NCBI RefSeq assembly: GCF_008329905.1
Contig: NZ_CP032155.1
Coordinates: 1,922,001 to 1,986,000, forward strand
Source of the DNA: Mycobacterium sp. ELW1
GTDB taxonomy: Bacteria > Actinomycetota > Actinomycetes > Mycobacteriales > Mycobacteriaceae
Length of the DNA stretch: 64,000 nucleotides
Direction of reading: 5' to 3'
Part shown: piece after piece, positions 43,912 to 53,171 of the stretch
How the letters are laid out: every line of letters begins with the position of its first letter
Numbering within the stretch: the stretch's first letter is position 1
Notes under the pieces: generated by a model
Database searches by the model: none
Told to the model about the DNA's origin: nothing
The model's input: the letters and a program-made list of their open reading frames with translations, nothing else
Program-made: the position numbers and the translations under genes

Positions 43912-44366
43912 ATCCGGCTCAGGTGGAACGGGTAGGTGAAGGCGCCGCCCGGTGCCCCGTCGCAGCCGGCGTCGAACGACGACACCATCGATCCGCTGAG
44001 CGTGTGCTCGTCCCAGGTGTAGACGTCATGGGTGGGAATGGCTGGGCCGTAATAGATGTCACCACATCGCAGACCGAAGGGATCGTCGATGGTCAACGTG
44101 TACTGGCCGTTGACCAGAGGTGCGTCGGCCTTGCTTTGAACGGCCTTCGCTATCGGTCGCGGCAGGGTGAACACGTGAACACAGTTGGCGACATTGTCGG
44201 AAGTGTTCGGCGCTACGCACGGCGTCACAGACCAGACCCAGGTGTGAAAGTCCCTGCGGTCCGGCATGATCAGCTCGTAATTGCCGAGGTACATCTCAGC
44301 GGACGCGGGCGGTGCCAGTGCCACCGTTGCCGCCACCACGACTGTGGTGATCACGAGGGATTTCAC
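43908..44366 (-). CDS. Secreted protein, unknown function
   Basis: A 152-residue protein with signal peptide (VKSLVITTVVVAATVALAPPASAE) and five to six cysteines in the mature part (TPC, NC, RCGD, GC). Starts at GTG 44366 with GGAGGAAGC upstream. Its stop overlaps the start of the 43450-43911 gene by 4 bp, so the two are co-translated. No enzyme motif is seen. Probably an Mce-cluster-associated exported protein. Confidence 0.78.
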   Translation of the reverse strand: MKSLVITTVVVAATVALAPPASAEMYLGNYELIMPDRRDFHTWVWSVTPCVAPNTSDNVANCVHVFTLPRPIAKAVQSKADAPLVNGQYTLTIDDPFGLRCGDIYYGPAIPTHDVYTWDEHTLSGSMVSSFDAGCDGAPGGAFTYPFHLSRM

Positions 44367-44432
44367 GCTGGCTTCCTCCACGTTCGGCGCGCTCGCTGCG
44401 CTACCCCGATTGTCGCACGCTGCGAGATTGGC

Positions 44433-44451
44433 ATTCTCGTCATCGGAGAAT
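44433..44451. promoter_or_regulatory. Inverted repeat upstream of the secreted-protein pair
   Basis: ATTCTC-GTCATCG-GAGAAT: perfect 6 bp arms, 7 bp spacer, in the 134 bp gap before GTG 44366. The same TTCTC-N7-GAGAA layout occurs at 54952-54968. Confidence 0.4.
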
Positions 44452-44500
44452 ACCGTCTCCCGGCTGTCCGGAGAAAGGGTTTGGTGGTTCTGGCCGCCGG

Positions 44501-45277
44501 TCAGGCGAATTCGACGTCGGACACCTTCAGTTGGTCGCCGTCGCGCTGCAGGCTGACCACGACCCGCCAGACGCGGGGCTGCTGATCCTCCTTGGGCGCA
44601 TCGGGACCGGTGCGCTGTGAGGTGGCCGCGACCAGCACGGTGGCCGAGTCCTTGTCCATCGACTCGACGGCGGTGTCATTGACGGTGACCTTGGTGACGA
44701 CCTTCGACTGCTGCATCGCCTTGATCAGATCGTCGGCGCCGTCCTGGAAATTGGATTTGAACTTGCCGGTCGAGTCGTCGATGACCCGCTGCACGCTCTC
44801 TTTGGCCTGGTTGAAATCCATCGACATCAGGTTCACCACACCCTGGCGGGCTGCCGCGGAGAACTCGGCCGTGCGGTGCCGCTGCGCCTCGGCGTCGCGG
44901 TGTTTCCACACCATGTATCCGGTGGCACTGAGTAAGCCGATGATCGCGAGGACGGCGACCGCGGCGGCGACCGCCTTGCCGAGGGGAAGGCGCCGCCGAC
45001 GTTTCTTCTCGGGCGCGGCAGCCGCTTCCACGTCGTCGGCAGGCGCCGGCTCGACGTCATCGACGGTGTCGGCTTCGGCGCTCTCGGGATCGGTCCCGGT
45101 CTCCGAGACTTCCGGCGCCTCGTCGCGGGACTCGGCCAGCTTGCGGCGCAATTCGTTTGCGCGAGCCCGGGCTGCCTCGGCGCGAGCCTCGGCCGCTGCT
45201 GCTGCAGCCTCCGCCGCCTCGGCTGAGTCGAGGTCGTCGGCGTCGGGAGCTTCGGATTCACGGTTGCCCGGCGGCAT
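44501..45277 (-). CDS. Mce-associated membrane protein
   Basis: A 258-residue protein. Residues 20-65 are an Ala/Glu/Arg-rich coiled coil (AAEAAAAAAEARAEAARARANELRRKLAE in outline), then an acidic linker, a basic stop KKRRRRLP, one membrane span (about residues 120-142, AVAAAVAVLAIIGLLSATGYMVW) and an external domain ending VWRVVVSLQRDGDQLKVSDVEFA. This layout is that of Mce-associated (Mam/Mas) proteins thought to stabilise the importer. GAGGAGGGTCCC precedes ATG 45277. Confidence 0.88.
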   Translation of the reverse strand: MPPGNRESEAPDADDLDSAEAAEAAAAAAEARAEAARARANELRRKLAESRDEAPEVSETGTDPESAEADTVDDVEPAPADDVEAAAAPEKKRRRRLPLGKAVAAAVAVLAIIGLLSATGYMVWKHRDAEAQRHRTAEFSAAARQGVVNLMSMDFNQAKESVQRVIDDSTGKFKSNFQDGADDLIKAMQQSKVVTKVTVNDTAVESMDKDSATVLVAATSQRTGPDAPKEDQQPRVWRVVVSLQRDGDQLKVSDVEFA

Positions 45278-45407
45278 GGGACCCTCCTCGTCCGTCGCGG
45301 TCGCATGGCGACGCGCGACGCTAGCACTGCCGCCCAGCATTACACAGCGGCGAATCCGCTCTGTGGGAGGCAGGTTTTTCTTCCCGGTTTCTTCTCTGAG
45401 CCGGAGA

Positions 45408-45422
45408 ATTCGGTTACCGAAT
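45408..45422. promoter_or_regulatory. Perfect palindrome upstream of a secreted-protein gene
   Basis: ATTCGGT-T-ACCGAAT: 7 bp arms around one base, 17 bp before GTG 45439 in a divergent gap. Candidate operator; no matching regulator identified. Confidence 0.4.
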
Positions 45423-45438
45423 ATGCGAGAGTGTTCGG

Positions 45439-45846
45439 GTGCGATGGACCGTGGCAGTTGTTGCTGGACTCATGGCGGCTGGAATGCTGATGCCGGCGTC
45501 GGCTTCCGCGGATCCCGACGGGCCGCCGATCAACGCCAACGAATGCAACGACGCGTTCTGCACCCCGGGCATCACGCCGGGTGTCGAACTCGGTGCCCCG
45601 TGCAGCAATACGACGTATTACGTGTTCGGCGTCGACACGCGCAACAACTGGGGCCGGTTGATCTTCTGCGGCTCACCACGGCGCTACGAACCCCGGTATT
45701 TCCGGTCGCCGCCCATGGTGGGCGTCAAGAATTTGAATGCCGACTGCGTGGGCTATGAGAACTCCGTCGCGCAGGCTCCCGACGGGATGTTTCTGACGTG
45801 CGTCGCGTTCGGCGGGCGGACCCGCTGGGTGCAGGGCGACGCCTGA
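45439..45846 (+). CDS. Small secreted protein
   Basis: A 135-residue protein with signal peptide (MRWTVAVVAGLMAAGMLMPASASA) and six cysteines in the mature part (NECNDAFC, APC, FC, DC, TC), probably three disulfides. No catalytic motif. Starts at GTG 45439. Divergent from the Mce-associated gene and ended by a strong hairpin at 45857-45882. Function unknown. Confidence 0.78.
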   Translation: MRWTVAVVAGLMAAGMLMPASASADPDGPPINANECNDAFCTPGITPGVELGAPCSNTTYYVFGVDTRNNWGRLIFCGSPRRYEPRYFRSPPMVGVKNLNADCVGYENSVAQAPDGMFLTCVAFGGRTRWVQGDA

Positions 45847-45856
45847 GTCACCCGTG

Positions 45857-45882
45857 CGGGGCGACGCCTGGGCGCCGCCCCG
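45857..45882. terminator. Bidirectional terminator
   Basis: Perfect arms CGGGGCG (45857-45863) and CGCCCCG (45876-45882) in the 42 bp between two convergent stops. Confidence 0.65.
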
Positions 45883-45888
45883 ACGGCG

Positions 45889-47166
45889 TCAGCCCCTGCC
45901 GGTGAACCGGACGTGGATGTCGGCCAACCCGCGCAGGATGTACGTCGGCTCGTAGTTGTAACGACGATCCCCGGCGGTGCCGTGGAACTCCTCGTCGATG
46001 GTGATCTCGCCCATCCGGTCCAGCATGCGTTCCAGGGAGACGCGCCCCTCCACCCGCGCCAGCGGTGCGCCGGGGCAGGAATGGGCGCCGCGGCCGAATG
46101 CAATGTGCTCGCGGACGTTGGGCCGGCGGACCTGGAATTCATGGGGCTCGGTGAATCGCCGCGGATCCCGGTTGGCCGCGCCCGGCAACACCATCACGAC
46201 GGTGCCGGCTTTGATGCTCATGCCGCCGAGCGTGGTGCTCCGGCGAGCCAGGCGGGAATCGCTCTTGACCGGGCTTTCCAGGCGCAGTGATTCCTCGACG
46301 AAGGTAGGGATCAAACTGCGGTCCTCGCGCAGGGCCTGCTGAAGGTCGGGCCGCTCCACCAGAGCCTTGATCGCCGCGGACAGCAGCTTGGCGGTGGTCT
46401 CCTGGCCGGCGGCGAACAGGAACGTCGCGGTGCGGACCACGTCGATGATCTCCGGGGTCGACCCGTCCGGGTACTTCGCGCTCGCCAGATCGGTCAGAAC
46501 GTCCTCGCGGGGACTGCGGCGACGGTCCTCGAGGTAGGCGCTGAACTTCTCGTCGAGGAACTCCAGCGGGTTGAGCCCCATCTTCTCGTGGTCGAGCGAC
46601 CCCACCCGGGCGCCCGGCCGATCGGCGCCGAGCACCGTGCGGAATTCCTTGTGGTCCTCTTCAGGTACGCCGAGCAGGTCGGCAATCACCAACAGCGAGA
46701 ACGGTTTTGCGTACTCGGCCAGGAACTCGCTGTGGCCGAGGGAGAGGAACTCGTCGAGCTGGCGATCAGCCAGCCGCCACATGAAGTCCTCGTTCTCCTT
46801 GAGGCGCTTGGGGGTCAGCAGCCTGCTGAGCAACGAGCGTGCCCTGGTGTGGTCGGGCGGGTCCATCGTCACCATGTGCTCGTACATGGGGAAGTACGAC
46901 CGGTGCGCATCGATCTGCGCGTTCAGGTCGTCACCGTCCGGGGTGAACGGCAGCGGCGGGAAGGGTCCACCGAGGGCGACGATGTTCGAGAAAACCTCGG
47001 GATTCTTGTAGACCTCGAGAGCCTCCTCGTAGCCGGTGACGGCGACGAAGCCGTGCGGCTCGAGTCGCAGCACCGGGTTCTGCTCGCGCAGGTAGTCGTA
47101 GTACGGATACGGGTCGGGAACCAGCGACTGATCGGTGAGGAAGTCAACGGTGGCGAAATCGGTCAT
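45889..47166 (-). CDS. Cytochrome P450
   Basis: A 425-residue P450 with I-helix LFAAGQETTAKL, ExxR helix EESLR, and haem loop FGRGAHSCPGAPLARVE with Cys364. The start at ATG 47166 has GGGAGGAAATAACACGC upstream. No ferredoxin gene adjoins it; one of the three ferredoxins in the window could serve. It is divergent from a TetR gene that is its likely regulator. Confidence 0.95.
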   Translation of the reverse strand: MTDFATVDFLTDQSLVPDPYPYYDYLREQNPVLRLEPHGFVAVTGYEEALEVYKNPEVFSNIVALGGPFPPLPFTPDGDDLNAQIDAHRSYFPMYEHMVTMDPPDHTRARSLLSRLLTPKRLKENEDFMWRLADRQLDEFLSLGHSEFLAEYAKPFSLLVIADLLGVPEEDHKEFRTVLGADRPGARVGSLDHEKMGLNPLEFLDEKFSAYLEDRRRSPREDVLTDLASAKYPDGSTPEIIDVVRTATFLFAAGQETTAKLLSAAIKALVERPDLQQALREDRSLIPTFVEESLRLESPVKSDSRLARRSTTLGGMSIKAGTVVMVLPGAANRDPRRFTEPHEFQVRRPNVREHIAFGRGAHSCPGAPLARVEGRVSLERMLDRMGEITIDEEFHGTAGDRRYNYEPTYILRGLADIHVRFTGRG

Positions 47167-47205
47167 GCGTGTTATTTCCTCCCAGCGGGCTGATTGCTGT
47201 GCACC

Positions 47206-47235
47206 TGCTTAGCATGGCGTAAAGTGCGTGGTCAA
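47206..47235 (-). promoter_or_regulatory. Promoter of the P450 gene
   Basis: Read on the minus strand: TTGACC (47235-47230), an 18 bp spacer and TAAGCA (47211-47206), about 40 bp before ATG 47166. Confidence 0.45.
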
Positions 47236-47306
47236 GGCTGGATCCCATCGGCCCACGTACTATCGGCGTGTTCAATCGGCGGTTCTGGAAAGAGCAGAGG
47301 TGGCAC

Positions 47307-47993
47307 ATGGCATCGGCGCGGCGGATCGGTGCACCCGACGCGAAGAATCGCGCGGTGCTGTTGGACGCCGCTGAACAGCTGCTGATCGAAGAGGGTTACG
47401 CGGCGGTGACCTCACGCCGGGTTGCCGAGAAAGCCGGCCTCAAGCCGCAATTGGTGCACTACTACTTCCGCACGATGGACGACCTGTTCCTGGAGATTTT
47501 CCGCCGCTACGCCGATCAGGGAATGGAAGCCCACCGGGTGGCGCTCGCCTCGCCGCAACCGTTGTGGGCGCTGTGGCGATTCGGGATCAACCCCGACGCC
47601 AGCCGCCTGACGATGGAGATGGCGGCGCTGGCCAATCATCGCAAGGCGCTGCGCACCGAAATGTCGCGATACGCCGAGCTGTTCCGCGAGCAGCAGCGGG
47701 AAGTGTTCGTGACCGCACTGGAACGGCACGGGGTGCTGCCCAGCGAAGTGCCGCCGGTGGTCTGGTCGATCCTGCTGACCGGCTTGTCGACGGTGGTGAT
47801 GCTGGGTGAGGCGCTCGGCGTGACCGCCGGCCACGCGGAGACGATGGAACTCGTCGAGCGTTACCTCACGCTGATGGAAGGGCCGCCGCAGTCGGTGGAC
47901 GACTCAGCTCACCAGTGGCGCAGCGAGCAGAGCGCGCCCTTGGGCCCGGAGTTCTCCGCGACGACGACGCCGTCGACCGCGAGCACGCAGTGA
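47307..47993 (+). CDS. TetR-family transcriptional regulator
   Basis: A 228-residue regulator with N-terminal helix-turn-helix (RAVLLDAAEQLLIEEGYAAVTSRRVAEKAGLKPQLVHYYF in outline, about residues 15-55). ATG 47307 has AGAGG 6 nt upstream and lies about 37 bp after the expected start from a TACTAT -10 at 47258-47263. The last 28 residues (AHQWRSEQSAPLGPEFSA and on) are encoded antisense to the end of the convergent secreted-protein gene, an 85 bp overlap. Likely controls the divergent P450. Confidence 0.88.
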   Translation: MASARRIGAPDAKNRAVLLDAAEQLLIEEGYAAVTSRRVAEKAGLKPQLVHYYFRTMDDLFLEIFRRYADQGMEAHRVALASPQPLWALWRFGINPDASRLTMEMAALANHRKALRTEMSRYAELFREQQREVFVTALERHGVLPSEVPPVVWSILLTGLSTVVMLGEALGVTAGHAETMELVERYLTLMEGPPQSVDDSAHQWRSEQSAPLGPEFSATTTPSTASTQ

Positions 47994-48322
47994 ACGTTCG
48001 GCGGGGTCGGCGATAGCCCGCTGGTGGCCGCCACCATCGCCCACTCGTCGGGGTTCGCCAACTGGACGTTGAGCACCCACTTCTTGGTGGGGCCGATGTC
48101 CGCCTCGACCTTCGGGCTGAACACGTAGGGGTCGTGGCTGTAGTCCGACCAGTTCGCCGGTTCGGTGTCCCGGTAGTAGATGTCGGCAGCCCGGAACGGC
48201 AGCTCGGAGAACACGCTGTAGGTGACCTGGTGTAGCGGCTCCTCGGCGCCGGCGGGAGCCGACGAACCGGCGACGCACACCGCAGCCAGTGCAACCGCAG
48301 AACACTTCCGGACAAAGCGCAT
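47909..48322 (-). CDS. Secreted protein, paralogue of 43450-43911
   Basis: A 137-residue protein with signal peptide (VALAAVCVAGSSAPAGAEE) and the same beta-rich domain as the protein at 43450: VTYSVFSELPFRAADIYYRD, YSHDPYVFSPKVEADIGP, CVLAVDGVVVAENSGPKG, ending ALCSLRHW. It lacks that paralogue's Pro-rich linker. Its last 85 bp overlap the end of the TetR gene on the other strand. Confidence 0.82.
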   Translation of the reverse strand: MRFVRKCSAVALAAVCVAGSSAPAGAEEPLHQVTYSVFSELPFRAADIYYRDTEPANWSDYSHDPYVFSPKVEADIGPTKKWVLNVQLANPDEWAMVAATSGLSPTPPNVHCVLAVDGVVVAENSGPKGALCSLRHW

Positions 48323-48400
48323 GGCTCAGTTTGGCATGGGAAAGTCCTCCCGGGGCGCGGTTTCTTGTGTGGTGGGACCTTCTATGCGACAGTGCGCTTA

Positions 48401-48415
48401 GAGAACTATATTCTC
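48401..48415. promoter_or_regulatory. GAGAA-N5-TTCTC inverted repeat over a -10 element
   Basis: GAGAACTATATTCTC: perfect 5 bp arms. TATATT (48407-48412) within it is a strong -10 for the thiolase gene starting at 48440. Confidence 0.6.
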
Positions 48416-48439
48416 GCTTTCGGCGAAGCAGCATTCCCA

Positions 48440-49683
<1,244 letters not shown>

Positions 49684-49684
<1 letters not shown>

Positions 49685-50457
49685 TGACCGAGACCCTCGA
49701 GCTCGAGACGCCGACGCCCGGCGTCCTGCTGATCCGGCTCAATCGCCCGAAGCAACTCAACGCGATCAACGAGGTGATGCGCGACGAGCTTGCGCTCACC
49801 CTGGCCTCGGCGGCGCGGGACCAGTCGGTGCACGCGGTGGTGATCACCGGCGCCGGGCGAGGCTTCTGTTCAGGGATCGACATCCGTGACTTCGGCCCGG
49901 GCATGCTCGACGCCAACGCCCCCGCCATCGACCGGCTGCGTTTCCAGGAGGCGATGGCGGGTCTGGTGCGCGCGGTCGCCGACCTGCCGCAACCGGTGAT
50001 CGCGGCGGTCAACGGAGCGTGCGTGGGCGCCGGATTGGCGCTGAGCTTGGCCGCCGATATCCGGATCTCTTCCACCGCAGCCACATTCGGCAACGCAGCG
50101 ATCTTGCTCGGACTGTCGGGCGCGGAGATGGGGATGAGCTATCACCTGCCCCGGATCGTCGGGGCAGGGGTGGCCGCGGACTGGATGCTCACCGGCCGCA
50201 CCGTGCCTGCTGAGGAAGCGGACCGTCGCGGGCTGGTCAGCCACCTGGTGGAGCCCGAGGAGCTGGTCGAGCGATCCGTGGACATCGCCCGTCGGGTCGC
50301 CGAACTGGCGCCGTTCGGAGTTCAGCTGACAAAGCGTGCGCTGCAGGTCAACATCGCCGCCGCGGGGCTGGGCCCGGCGCTGGAACTGGAGAACCGCAAT
50401 CAGGTTCTCAGCCACGCGACCGATGACGCGGCCGACCGCCGATCCACCTGGTCGTAA
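49684..50457 (+). CDS. Enoyl-CoA hydratase/isomerase family protein
   Basis: A 257-residue crotonase with oxyanion-hole segments GAGRGFCSGIDIRDF and NGACVGAGLALSLAADIRI and the downstream GLSGAEMGMSYHLPRIVG segment with a plausible catalytic Glu. It hydrates or isomerises a 2-enoyl-CoA. ATG 49684 shares a base with the thiolase stop (TGATG). It lies between a thiolase and an ACAD10/11-like protein. Confidence 0.92.
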
Positions 50458-50475
50458 TCGGAAGGGACGAAACAC

Positions 50476-51774
50476 ATGTCATGGGATTTTTCCACCGATC
50501 CGGAGTGGGCCGATCAACTGAAGTGGGTCGAGGAATTCGTCCGCTCGGAGTGCGAGCCGATCGACTACATCGTCTCCGAATCGCATGACCTCACCGACCC
50601 GGTACGCCAGGCATTGATCCCGCCGCTGCAGCAGATCGTCAAAGACCGCGGCCTGTGGGCCGCTCACCTGGGCCCGCATCTCGGCGGCCCGGGCTACGGG
50701 CAGGTGAAACTGGCGCTGCTCAACGAGATCCTGGGCCGCTCAGAGTGCGCGCCGATCGTTTTCGGTTCGCAGGCGCCGGACTCGGGCAACAGTGAGATCC
50801 TCGCCCACTACGGCACCCCGGAGCTCAAGGAGCGTTACCTCGAGCCGCTCCTGGACAACCGCATCATTTCCTGCTTCTCGATGACCGAACCGCAGGGCGG
50901 CGCCGATCCCAAAATCTTCGAGACAACCGCTGTGCAGGACGGCGACCACTGGGTCATCAACGGCGAGAAGTGGTATTCGTCGTTCGCGTCCAAAGCATCG
51001 TTCATCATCGTGATGGCGATGACCGACCCCGACGCCGCGCCGTACGACCGGTATTCGATGTTCGTGCTGCCCGGCGGCATCCCCGGGATCAACGTCCTGC
51101 GTGATGTCGGGCTGGGTTACCAGCCGCTCGGGGGCGGTGGCCGCGAGGGGTACGTGCGGTACGAGAACGTGCGCGTCCCCGCCGACCACATGCTCGGCCC
51201 GCGCGGCGGTGCGTTCGTGGTGGCGCAAACCCGGTTGGGTGGCGGCCGAATTCACCACGCGATGCGGACCGTCGGCCTGGTGCGGCGGATCTTCGACATG
51301 ATCTGCGAGCGGGCGGTGTCGCGCTACACCCAGGGCAGCGTGCTGGCGGACAAGCAGATGGTGCAGGAGATGGTCGCCGACTCCTGGATGGAGATCGAGG
51401 CGTTCCGGCTGCTGACCTTGCAGACCGCGTGGAAGATCGACCAGTACAACGACTACAAGGCGGTACGAGCCGATATCTCGGCCGTCAAGGCGATGATGCA
51501 GAAGGTGTTGCACGACGTCTCCGCGCGTGCACTGCAGATCCACGGTTCGCTGGGCACCAGCCACGAGATGCCGTTCGTGCAATACCTGACCGAGTCGTTC
51601 GTGCTGGGCCTCGCCGACGGGCCGACCGAGGTGCACAAGGTGACCTTGGCCCGCCTGCTGCTCAAGAACCGCGAACCGGCGCCGGATCTGTTTCCCTCCG
51701 AACACCTCTTGCGATTGCGAGCCGCCGCCGAGGAGAAGTTCGCCGACCGGCTGGCCGGCATTCCGCGCGGCTAG
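50476..51774 (+). CDS. ACAD10/11-like acyl-CoA dehydrogenase family protein
   Basis: A 432-residue protein of the ACAD10/11 branch. Landmarks are SMTEPQGGADPKIFET, VINGEKWYSSFASKASF, the long helical end QIHGSLGTSHEMPF and FVLGLADGPTEVHKVTLARLLL, with Asp instead of the classical Glu (compare ADGPDEVH in the animal proteins). In animals this domain is fused to an APH-type kinase; in bacterial levulinate pathways the two are separate genes that together dephosphorylate and isomerise 4-hydroxyacyl-CoA. An APH-type kinase gene lies nearby at 53172. GAAGGGACG precedes ATG 50476. Confidence 0.9.
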   Translation: MSWDFSTDPEWADQLKWVEEFVRSECEPIDYIVSESHDLTDPVRQALIPPLQQIVKDRGLWAAHLGPHLGGPGYGQVKLALLNEILGRSECAPIVFGSQAPDSGNSEILAHYGTPELKERYLEPLLDNRIISCFSMTEPQGGADPKIFETTAVQDGDHWVINGEKWYSSFASKASFIIVMAMTDPDAAPYDRYSMFVLPGGIPGINVLRDVGLGYQPLGGGGREGYVRYENVRVPADHMLGPRGGAFVVAQTRLGGGRIHHAMRTVGLVRRIFDMICERAVSRYTQGSVLADKQMVQEMVADSWMEIEAFRLLTLQTAWKIDQYNDYKAVRADISAVKAMMQKVLHDVSARALQIHGSLGTSHEMPFVQYLTESFVLGLADGPTEVHKVTLARLLLKNREPAPDLFPSEHLLRLRAAAEEKFADRLAGIPRG

Positions 51775-53066
51775 TCCTTTTCGTCGTCTTTGGGGAGTAG
51801 GCGTTCGGGGTGGTGGTAGGTGTTCGTGCCGCCGATCAGCGGAACATCCTGCGGCGGTGTCCATTCGGTGTGGCCGTCGGCGAGTTGACGGGTGGTCCAG
51901 CCGTGGTTTTCGACCAAGAGGTTGTCGCATTTGCAGGTCAGGGTGAGGTCGTCGATGTCGGTGCTGCCGCCGTGTTTCCAGTCTTTGGCGGCGTGGTGGA
52001 CGTGGCTGTTGTAGCCGTTGACGGTGCAGCCGGGTGCGGTGCAGCCACGGTATTTGGCCAACAGCATGATGCGCTGGTCGGCTGAGGCCAATCGTTTGGA
52101 TCGGCCCAGCCAGAGTGATTGGCCGGTGACGCCGTCGAAGACCGCCAGGTAGTGGTGGGCGGGGGTGGCCATCTGGATCAGGTCGCTGATCGGGAGCAGG
52201 GTGCCGCCTGCGGTGACCGCGTGCCCGGCGCCGGCCTGCAGGTCCTGCAGTGTCGTCGACACGATCACGGTGACCGGAAGGCCGTTGTGCCGGCCGAGTT
52301 TGGGGTCTCCCAGCCGCCCGCGAACCAATTCCGCCAACGCATCGTGCTGGCGTTGGGCATGGCTACGTAGGTCGGGCTCGTCACCGTCGGGTTTGGGTGC
52401 GGCGAATTTCGCCATCCACGCATCCAGCATCGCCCGCAGCTGCGGATCGGCCACCAACTTCCCGGCACTCATGCCGTCGGCGCGCTGCCCGCCGCACCAC
52501 ACGAACCCGCGCTTGCGTGCCCGGTCCTCCTCGGAGTACTTCCCATCGGGGTTGAGGTGGGTGGCCAGCCGGTCGGCGATCTTCTCCAGCTGATCGGGTC
52601 GCATGGTCTGGGCGTGCTCGGCGAGGGTGCGTTCAGCCTTCTCGATCTCGACCGGCCCGACATGATCGGGTAGCTCGCGGAAGAACTTCTGAATGACCCG
52701 CACGTGCTCACCGTCGAGAAGCCCGGAATTCCAAGCCTTCCCCGTCGCCGGCAAGAGCGGCGGCAACTGCTCACCGGTCAGCGTGGTCCGCGGCGTCAAC
52801 TGTTCAGCATCACGGACCCGACGCTTGGCCGCCGAGCGGCTGATCCGCAACACGTCGGCCAACACGATCGAAACCGGCGGGCAGCCCTCGTAGCGCTCCA
52901 GATGGGTGATCTGCTCGTGCGAGACCGCGACCTGGCGACGCACCGCAGTTTCTAGCCGCTCGATGGCCGCGAAGCGTTCCGGCGCGGGCAGTTCCTCGAT
53001 ATCGGCGGCACCCACGAGCTCGACCGCCGCGTCAAGCGCATCCAACGCCGCTCGTATCGAACTCAT
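51771..53066 (-). CDS. DUF222/HNH endonuclease domain protein (13E12 repeat family)
   Basis: A 431-residue protein with an N-terminal helical DUF222 region (IRAALDALDAAVELVGAADIEELP and on) and a C-terminal HNH module: CTAPGC, HVHHAAKDWKHGG, LTLTCKCDNLLVENHGW. The fold predicts a nuclease; the biological role of the family is unsettled. ATG 53066 is chosen because TAGTGT lies 7 nt upstream, a leaderless layout, and because a perfect SOS box covers the start. Its stop shares CTAG with the stop of the ACAD gene on the other strand. Confidence 0.9.
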   Translation of the reverse strand: MSSIRAALDALDAAVELVGAADIEELPAPERFAAIERLETAVRRQVAVSHEQITHLERYEGCPPVSIVLADVLRISRSAAKRRVRDAEQLTPRTTLTGEQLPPLLPATGKAWNSGLLDGEHVRVIQKFFRELPDHVGPVEIEKAERTLAEHAQTMRPDQLEKIADRLATHLNPDGKYSEEDRARKRGFVWCGGQRADGMSAGKLVADPQLRAMLDAWMAKFAAPKPDGDEPDLRSHAQRQHDALAELVRGRLGDPKLGRHNGLPVTVIVSTTLQDLQAGAGHAVTAGGTLLPISDLIQMATPAHHYLAVFDGVTGQSLWLGRSKRLASADQRIMLLAKYRGCTAPGCTVNGYNSHVHHAAKDWKHGGSTDIDDLTLTCKCDNLLVENHGWTTRQLADGHTEWTPPQDVPLIGGTNTYHHPERLLPKDDEKD

Positions 53067-53079
53067 GTTCGAAACACTA
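53057..53079 (-). promoter_or_regulatory. LexA (SOS) box overlapping a leaderless start
   Basis: TCGAAC-TCAT-GTTCGA at 53057-53072 is a perfect match to the mycobacterial SOS box TCGAAC(N4)GTTCGA. On the minus strand TAGTGT (53079-53074) and ATG 53066 flank and overlap it, so LexA would sit on the transcription and translation start. DNA-damage induction of 13E12 genes in M. tuberculosis is established. Confidence 0.88.
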
Positions 53080-53171
53080 CCCTCGCCCACCGACAGAAAA
53101 TCAGCCAGGCGATCGACCTGTGGATGAACGCAGAACTGGGGAAAACCCTGCCCTGCTTCGTCGTTCGTGCT

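Noticed and set aside
51771..53066. HNH gene as a group II intron or homing element
   Set aside because: No reverse transcriptase, intron boundaries or interrupted host gene; the DUF222 region marks the ordinary 13E12 family.
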